A DNA stretch of 27,215 nt, from positions 1 to 27,215 of the forward strand of contig CADBPX010000071.1 in the NCBI GenBank assembly GCA_902796625.1, written 5' to 3'. The stretch is from an uncultured Pseudomonadota bacterium. Its GTDB lineage: Bacteria > Pseudomonadota > Alphaproteobacteria > RF32 > CAG-239. This document shows positions 22,396 to 27,215 of this stretch, one piece after another. The notes under the pieces were generated by a model, which ran no database searches, was not told the DNA's origin, and was given only the letters and a program-made list of their open reading frames with translations. Position 1 is the first letter of the stretch. Every line of letters begins with the position of its first letter. The position numbers and the translations under genes are program-made.

Positions 22396-22488
22396 CGTAT
22401 AAAATTAAGCCTATTTAAACCTATTGCATTTTACAATATTAATCACTTGAGTCCAGTTTTTTATTAAATTTATCGACGGAATAAAAAT

Positions 22489-23910
22489 ATGAAAAATTAC
22501 TTTAAGGCTTTATTGCAACTTGAAAAAGAATCGGAATTTTCCAAACGTGTTTTATTGCTTTCATTTCCGTTTGTTGTATTTCTGACCTTTATGTTATGCC
22601 TTAAATTGATGGAACCTCTTACTTGTTTTTTGGTTTACATTGCCGTGGTTATATTTAATATGTTTGCCCTGTTTCCGGTCAGTTACGAATTGCAATCGTT
22701 GCGAAAATACATTTATTCTTTGGCTAACGATGAAAAACCTCAACTTAAAACACGTTTGTCCGGTCATGATACAAAAGAACTAGCCGAAGCAATTTCCTCA
22801 ATTCATCGTCTCTGGACCTCTAAAACCGACACCTTAAAAGCGCAAACTATTTCCGGCGCTGCTGTTTTGGATACTGTGCCCGATCCTCTGTTAATGCTTG
22901 ATAACAAAGGCTATATTACCAATTGTAATATGGCTGCCCGCCAATTTTTGGGAAATAATATTATCGGGCAGAATATAGATGGAATTTTTGCCACCAACAT
23001 TTTTATTGCCTCCGTGGAAAAAGTTTTAAAAAATAAAAGTGATTCCGAAACTTTGTTATTTCATGCTAAAAAACATAATAACCGCCACCTTTATGCCCAT
23101 ATAAACAGATTACCGGTAATATCGCAAAGTCGAACTGTTGCTGTTGTTTCGCTGTATGATACTACAAAAGCTCTCAGTTTGGAAAAAATGCAGTCTGATT
23201 TTGTTGCTAATGCCAGCCATGAATTACGCACGCCGTTATCAGTTATTTCCGGCTTTATTGACACCCTGCAGACAACGGCTCATGATGATGCCGATGCTCG
23301 CGATGCCTTTTTGAATATTATGCGGGAACAAGCTGACTATATGTCTGCTCTTATTGAGGATTTACTTTCTTTATCACGCATAGAAATGGGACAAGATAAA
23401 GAGCTGAAAGATAAAGTTAACATGGCGGAAGTTATTGATGACGTCGTACAAGCACTAAAAATTAAAGCATTTCAAAATTCTATTAACATAAAAATCGTCG
23501 AGCAAGGAAAATTACCGAAAATCATCGGTGATAACCAACAAATTCACCAAATTGTACAAAATCTTCTGGATAATGCCATTAAATACGCACAACAGCATAC
23601 GGAAGTTTTGGTTGAACTGAAAGTCGTAGAAAAAATTCCGCAAGCCGCAGGATCAGAAATTGCTTCCGGCAAGGCGATCAGCGTTTCTTTTAACAACAAA
23701 GGAGCTAAAATTGACAAAGAAAACCTGGCTCGCCTGACGGAAAAATTTTATCGTATGCAAATTCATAAAGATATGAAAATCAAAGGCACCGGTTTAGGAT
23801 TGAGTATTGCCAAGCAAATTATCATGCACCATCACGGCAACCTAACCGTTACTTCGACCAGCTATAACGGAACAACATTTACGGTTTATCTGCCGATAAA
23901 GCAAAACTAA
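22489..23910 (+). CDS. PhoR-like sensor histidine kinase
   Basis: A 473-residue membrane kinase. Two N-terminal membrane segments (about 19-38 and 43-65) are separated by only a short turn, so there is no periplasmic sensor domain. A PAS domain follows (about 124-215, VLDTVPDPLLMLDNKGYI). Then comes the H-box FVANASHELRTPLS with phospho-acceptor His244, N-box NLLDNAIKYA (358-367) and G2 box GTGLGLS (433-439). The G1 box, normally D-x-G-x-G, reads FNNKGAKI (401-408) and is degenerate. PhoR-type kinases govern phosphate response via PhoB, but no response regulator or phosphate transport gene is nearby, so the signal is unknown. It is divergent from mutS and converges on the MetK-like gene, with a 4-bp overlap of the 3' ends. 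Confidence 0.85.
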   Translation: MKNYFKALLQLEKESEFSKRVLLLSFPFVVFLTFMLCLKLMEPLTCFLVYIAVVIFNMFALFPVSYELQSLRKYIYSLANDEKPQLKTRLSGHDTKELAEAISSIHRLWTSKTDTLKAQTISGAAVLDTVPDPLLMLDNKGYITNCNMAARQFLGNNIIGQNIDGIFATNIFIASVEKVLKNKSDSETLLFHAKKHNNRHLYAHINRLPVISQSRTVAVVSLYDTTKALSLEKMQSDFVANASHELRTPLSVISGFIDTLQTTAHDDADARDAFLNIMREQADYMSALIEDLLSLSRIEMGQDKELKDKVNMAEVIDDVVQALKIKAFQNSINIKIVEQGKLPKIIGDNQQIHQIVQNLLDNAIKYAQQHTEVLVELKVVEKIPQAAGSEIASGKAISVSFNNKGAKIDKENLARLTEKFYRMQIHKDMKIKGTGLGLSIAKQIIMHHHGNLTVTSTSYNGTTFTVYLPIKQN

Positions 23911-24923
23911 ATTGCAGTCAAACGCGAAAAAAGGCCATTACGGCACAACTCGGCATATATAGGCTTATTTAACTCGAATTTTGTAATTAACTCCCGCGGA
24001 TTAGCGTTTATTTGCAAGTTGTGTTGACAATAGCAATTACCTTTGCGCAAACGCAAAACATTACTTATACATTCAGCTCGGCCGATACATGATGACAGAT
24101 ACACCCAGGCCTCATCATTGTCGCGCAAATTTTCCACCGCCAACTGCCGTGCATAGATATTAAGCGTCAAATCCGCTTTGGTAGCATCTTTCGTCCATGG
24201 TGAACCACCACCGATCGGACAGGCTGTTGAATAAAAATCGCAAGCCAATTTTCTACCGCTGATGCCGCAGTCGGCAATACTGGAATGTGAAGTATATTTA
24301 CCGGTACCGTTTATAATTATATTTTGCGGTTTTTGTTCTAATTGGGCAACAATAAAATCCGTAAGATTTTCGTCTTGCCGCATCGGAATTGCGACAATAA
24401 CAGTTAAAATTTTATCACCGTCCATCGTCACCTGAGTTTTAATATCCAATCCTAAATTATTGCTTTGTCGCGCCTTTTGATATAGCGCACGGTTAAGACG
24501 ACGCGCCCAATACAATTCGGCATTTATTAATTCCGGACCTCGGCAAGCATAGCCGACAAAAACTCCTTGATCTCCCCAACCATTTAAATCAACACCTTGG
24601 GCAATTTCTGCGGATTGACAGTTCAATAAATTAATGACTTTTACTTTATTGATATTAACAGCATTATCTTGCCAAATTGCGGCATACGTTTCATCATATC
24701 CGATTTCGCGCAAAGCTTGTTTAACGTACACATCTGTTGAACTTAAATCTATTTTACCGCTGACTTCACCGCCCAAAACAACCGTATTATCTTTTATCAT
24801 TACCTCAACACCGTAACGTACATCACGGTCTTGTTCAATTAAGCGATCTAAAATGTAGCTGGAAATATAGTCTGCGGTCTTGTCGGGATGTCCTAATGAC
24901 ACCGCTTCTGCTGTTTTAATCAT
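23907..24923 (-). CDS. Divergent S-adenosylmethionine synthetase (MetK homologue)
   Basis: A 338-residue protein, about 45 residues shorter than E. coli MetK. MetK joins ATP and methionine to make SAM. Active-site motifs are kept: GHPDK (11-15) with the catalytic His, GGE (51-53), GDQG (117-120), DIKTQVT with Lys162, SGRK with Arg224/Lys225, and GGGSPWTKDATKAD with Lys245 and Lys249. But the sequence around them departs strongly from the usual form: the normally near-invariant VDTYGG region reads CDFYSTACPIGGG, and GGGAFSGKD reads GGGSPWTKD. It has AGGAG before the ATG. It is divergent from an MTA/SAH nucleosidase gene, which supports a SAM-related role. Whether it is the cell's main MetK or a paralogue cannot be told from the window. 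Confidence 0.82.
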   Translation of the reverse strand: MIKTAEAVSLGHPDKTADYISSYILDRLIEQDRDVRYGVEVMIKDNTVVLGGEVSGKIDLSSTDVYVKQALREIGYDETYAAIWQDNAVNINKVKVINLLNCQSAEIAQGVDLNGWGDQGVFVGYACRGPELINAELYWARRLNRALYQKARQSNNLGLDIKTQVTMDGDKILTVIVAIPMRQDENLTDFIVAQLEQKPQNIIINGTGKYTSHSSIADCGISGRKLACDFYSTACPIGGGSPWTKDATKADLTLNIYARQLAVENLRDNDEAWVYLSSCIGRAECISNVLRLRKGNCYCQHNLQINANPRELITKFELNKPIYAELCRNGLFSRLTAI

Positions 24924-24993
24924 CTATTTTCTCCTGTTTAGTCCATTTAATGCTGGACAATTCGGTTAAATCCACACTGATGAATTTCATCAT
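24916..24993 (-). CDS. Possible 25-residue upstream ORF before the MetK-like gene
   Basis: A short frame, MMKFISVDLTELSSIKWTKQ and five more residues, ends eight bases inside the MetK-like gene (overlapping start and stop). Its first ATG falls six bases after the predicted -10 box, so it could be translated leaderless. The Shine-Dalgarno of the MetK-like gene lies inside it, so its translation could couple to or control the main gene. No homologue is known to me; it may be chance. Confidence 0.25.
   Translation of the reverse strand: MMKFISVDLTELSSIKWTKQEKIDD
24978..24992. promoter_or_regulatory. 15-bp dyad at the predicted transcription start of the MetK-like gene
   Basis: TGATGAATTTCATCA has perfect 7-bp arms around one central base. 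It lies at about +1 of the predicted metK-like promoter and within the short upstream ORF. This is a good place for a repressor operator. Which regulator binds is unknown. Confidence 0.4.
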
Positions 24994-24998
24994 CGGCA

Positions 24999-25028
24999 AA
25001 TATAAGCCACAATAAGTCTGCTTGTCAA
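24999..25028 (-). promoter_or_regulatory. Predicted promoter of the MetK-like gene
   Basis: On the minus strand a perfect TTGACA (25023-25028) and TATATT (24999-25004) are 18 bp apart. The -35 box overlaps that of the divergent nucleosidase promoter because TTGTCAA reads as a -35 on both strands. Confidence 0.6.
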
Positions 25029-25050
25029 TATTTATGTTGTAATTTACAAT
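25022..25050 (+). promoter_or_regulatory. Predicted promoter of the MTA/SAH nucleosidase gene
   Basis: TTGTCA (25022-25027) and TACAAT (25045-25050) have an ideal 17-bp spacer, 39 bp before the ATG. The -35 box is shared with the divergent MetK-like promoter, so polymerase binding at the two is likely mutually exclusive. Confidence 0.6.
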
Positions 25051-25089
25051 AAAATACCTTAATCTGCGGAGCCGAGAAGGAGAAAAACA

Positions 25090-25761
25090 ATGAAAAATAT
25101 TGCCGTTATTTGTGCTATGGACGTGGAACTGGAATATTTCACCAGTGCCTTGGAGGATATTCAAAAAATCGACCTACCGACTTTGCCGAAAATATTGCAC
25201 GGACGGCATCATAACTGCAATATATACGCTACTGTTTCCGGAATGGGAAAGGTTAATGCAGCTCTAAAATGTGCCGAAATTATCAGAAATTTTCATCCGG
25301 ATATAGTCATAAATATCGGTATATCCGGCGGACTTGATCCTTGTGTTAATATCGGCGATTTTGTAATCGGCAAAAATATAGTTTATCATGACGTGTGGTG
25401 CGGTGAACCGAATGCCTACGGGCAAGTGCAGAATTTGCCGGCAGTTTACCATTCGAATCCGCAAGTTTTAGAAAAAATTTCTGATCTTAGGCAAGGTCTT
25501 ATCTGCTGCGGCGACCAATTTATTGCCGACCATGACCAACTACATCAAATAAAGCAACATTTTCCGCAAGCTCTGGCCGTAGATATGGAAAGTGCCGCCA
25601 TTGCCCAAACTTGCTATATTTATAATGTTCCGCTGTTCGTAATCCGTCAAATCAGCGATACACCATATAGTGAAAACAGCCAACAACAATATGATAATTT
25701 CTGGAAAAATGCTCCACAAAAATCCGCACAAATATTACTAAAAATTTTAGAAATATTATAG
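25090..25761 (+). CDS. mtnN: 5'-methylthioadenosine/S-adenosylhomocysteine nucleosidase
   Basis: A 223-residue enzyme of the PNP/UDP phosphorylase fold, normal length. It cleaves adenine from MTA and SAH, the by-products of SAM use. Catalytic positions are visible: ICAMDVELEYF with Glu13 (matching Glu12 of E. coli), VDMESAAIAQ with the ribose-binding Glu, and IRQISDTPY with the general-acid Asp. INIGISGGLDP and YHDVWCGEPNAYGQ are also typical. The Shine-Dalgarno GAAGGAGAA is strong. It is divergent from the MetK-like gene, so SAM synthesis and recycling share one control region. Its stop overlaps by 6 bp the 3' end of the next gene on the other strand. The related futalosine nucleosidase family is an alternative, less likely given the neighbour. 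Confidence 0.92.
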   Translation: MKNIAVICAMDVELEYFTSALEDIQKIDLPTLPKILHGRHHNCNIYATVSGMGKVNAALKCAEIIRNFHPDIVINIGISGGLDPCVNIGDFVIGKNIVYHDVWCGEPNAYGQVQNLPAVYHSNPQVLEKISDLRQGLICCGDQFIADHDQLHQIKQHFPQALAVDMESAAIAQTCYIYNVPLFVIRQISDTPYSENSQQQYDNFWKNAPQKSAQILLKILEIL

Positions 25762-27215
25762 CGAATTTTGTCGCTGATTTTTTTCGTTTATAATGTTATT
25801 TTGAGGCATTTTTTTCTCGTTAGTTTCTCGTAACATCTCTTCATGTGATTGTTCGCGATTTTTTATAACCAAGCTTAAACTGTTCTCATTTTCAATATTT
25901 TGCCGGCGATTTTCCTCCTGCTGACGTCTATTAACCTGTCTATCGGAGTTATCGTCAAGCTCACGTTTACGGGCAACTTCCCTAAACTTAACTTTTTCCC
26001 GATCATCAGCATATATGCGATTGCGCAAATGGTCATCAGCTTCAGACTTTTGCCGTTGCTGACGCTGATTATTTTGGGTATTGATTTGTTTTTGCTGTTC
26101 CTCACGCACCTTTTCAATCGGAACACGCGGATAGATGTTACGGAAATTATGGTGCCATTGAAAGTAAACCAAAAACACCGAAGGAAAACGAGCGATTAAC
26201 TCTTGTGCCATGGTTCGCGGACGCGTTAATTCATAAGCGCGACGTTCCATAATACGCCGAGTTTCTTCGATAAACTGCTCCATTTTATCTCTGGCTTTAT
26301 TCGGCCGTCCCAAACGATACTCACACATCTCAATCAACTGATTTATTATCGGATCATTATTTCCCATTGCCAGACGCCGCAATATCTTGAGCATTTTCTG
26401 CATATTATCACTCTTATTCCAAAAGGCGCGAATAGCGTTCGCTTCAATGCCTTCAAACCCAAATGAGCGTAAATTATCAAGACCGCCGACATGTTTTATA
26501 GCTTCCATAACAAACGCATATACGGCCCCCCATAAAATTGCGCCGTTTTCATCCATTAAATCCTCATATGCACCTTCTTTAAGCTGTTCGACAACATATT
26601 TGGTTATGGGAAAATCTATATTTTGAATTGTTTCACCTTGCAAAAGCAAAGTTATCTGCGATGACGAATTATCATAAATAAATTTTTCCATCGTCATAAC
26701 CTCGCGAGTTTGCACAGCTTTAAGATAGAGGTAGGTATAAGCAAAAACACTGGAATGAATAGCTCGCAACGATCCAACATTTTGGAAAACCAGACGATAT
26801 TTTTCTCTAAATTCGATTAAACGCCGTAATCTTTCTTCTCCGCTGTATTTCTTTTTTATAAACTGATAGCGATATCCGAAACGGCGCATTATTTCCGGAT
26901 GCATAAATTTCAAATGCAACGCCATACACCATTCACGCACCATTGAATAAATTGAAAAAATCGGATTGCGTGAATATCCGGTTAATGCTGTGGCTACAAC
27001 TTTATCACTACCAATAAAATACGGCTCCATATGGGTGCAAAAAGCATTTTTACGAAATTCCGTTTCTAAAGAATAAATATAACCTTCCAAATCTTCATCT
27101 TCGATACCGAAATCGGCAACTTGTTTACCTATGTATGCTTTTAAGCGCTTAAAATCCGTACGCGGTCCGATATTATCGCCATCATTGATAAACCCATCTT
27201 GAAATTCATCATAAT
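25756..27215 (-). CDS. Unrecognised protein with Q/N/R/E-rich C-terminal tail (5' end beyond window)
   Basis: The frame is open from the window edge to the stop at 25756, at least 485 residues; a TTG at 27090 is only an internal codon and not a convincing start. I do not recognise it. The N-terminal two thirds look globular and helical, with many aromatic and basic residues (LHLKFMHPEIMRRFGYRYQF, FAYTYLYLKAVQTREVMTME, ILWGAVYAFVMEAIKHVGGL). There is no clear signal or membrane segment in the visible part. The last 110 or so residues are a low-complexity, strongly charged tail rich in Gln, Asn, Arg and Glu (EEQQKQINTQNNQRQQRQKS), probably disordered. It converges on mtnN with a 6-bp overlap. 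A structural, filament or type IV secretion-associated role would be guesswork. Confidence 0.7.
   Translation of the reverse strand, partial: YDEFQDGFINDGDNIGPRTDFKRLKAYIGKQVADFGIEDEDLEGYIYSLETEFRKNAFCTHMEPYFIGSDKVVATALTGYSRNPIFSIYSMVREWCMALHLKFMHPEIMRRFGYRYQFIKKKYSGEERLRRLIEFREKYRLVFQNVGSLRAIHSSVFAYTYLYLKAVQTREVMTMEKFIYDNSSSQITLLLQGETIQNIDFPITKYVVEQLKEGAYEDLMDENGAILWGAVYAFVMEAIKHVGGLDNLRSFGFEGIEANAIRAFWNKSDNMQKMLKILRRLAMGNNDPIINQLIEMCEYRLGRPNKARDKMEQFIEETRRIMERRAYELTRPRTMAQELIARFPSVFLVYFQWHHNFRNIYPRVPIEKVREEQQKQINTQNNQRQQRQKSEADDHLRNRIYADDREKVKFREVARKRELDDNSDRQVNRRQQEENRRQNIENENSLSLVIKNREQSHEEMLRETNEKKMPQNNIINEKNQRQNSL

Noticed and set aside
24924..25021. SAM-responsive riboswitch in the leader of the MetK-like gene
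   Set aside because: The predicted leader is only about 70 nt. I could not match it to SAM-II, SAM-V or SAM/SAH pseudoknot patterns, and the visible stems are weak (GTCCA/TGGAC). A covariance model search would be decisive.
25756..27090. TTG at 27090 as the real start of the unrecognised 444-residue protein
   Set aside because: The same frame stays open to the window edge with protein-like sequence, and there is no ribosome-binding site before the TTG. The gene is 5' truncated by the window.

Overview
The window looks like a piece of the chromosome of an AT-rich, gene-dense alphaproteobacterium, probably an uncultured low-GC lineage. The host genes (ftsY, an MsbA-type exporter, priA, mazG-like, mutS, a PhoR-like kinase) are bacterial housekeeping genes. 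Several phage proteins (gp4-like adaptor, SleB-type hydrolase, DUF2778-type protein, fibre N-terminus) resemble types I associate with alphaproteobacterial prophages. The lineage call rests on protein resemblance recalled from memory, not on a search.

Layout. Bases 1-186 are the 3' end of ftsY. Bases 192-1958 (minus) encode an MsbA-like ABC exporter. From about 2034 to 17121 there is a compact 15-kb podovirus-like element. Nearly all of it is one minus-strand block, read from 16271 down to 2098: a putative late regulator, GroES-like co-chaperonin, portal, short tail fibre, tail protein, BppU-like protein, holin, SleB-type hydrolase, probable small terminase, large terminase, L,D-transpeptidase-like protein, two small membrane proteins, a small unknown, scaffold, major capsid, conserved head protein, gp4-like adaptor, tail nozzle, GNAT acetyltransferase and a virion/ejection-type protein. 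A divergent plus-strand pair encodes a CI-like repressor and a small membrane protein. Then come host genes: mutS-mazG-priA as a tight minus-strand operon (17127-22395), a PhoR-like histidine kinase (plus, 22489-23910), a divergent MetK homologue (minus) back to back with an MTA/SAH nucleosidase (plus), and the 3' part of an unrecognised gene with a Q/N/R/E-rich tail running off the window end.

The phage element is the most interesting part. It carries a nearly full set of virion, packaging and lysis genes plus a repressor, but no integrase, excisionase, replication or recombination gene, although both edges lie inside the window against housekeeping genes. The right edge is 5 bp from the priA stop. 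This fits either an eroded, domesticated prophage or a gene-transfer-agent-like particle locus. Its control logic can be partly read: a divergent repressor switch with two operator-like sites, and a lambda-Q-like arrangement (regulator gene, promoter, strong terminator, then late genes), followed by several more intrinsic terminators inside the late block with no obvious promoters after them.

The MetK-like and nucleosidase genes form a second unit. SAM would be made by one and SAM by-products cleaved by the other. They are driven from divergent promoters whose -35 boxes overlap, with a 15-bp dyad and a short upstream ORF on the metK-like side. No gap between genes exceeds 300 bases. I saw no rRNA, tRNA, CRISPR or insertion sequence.
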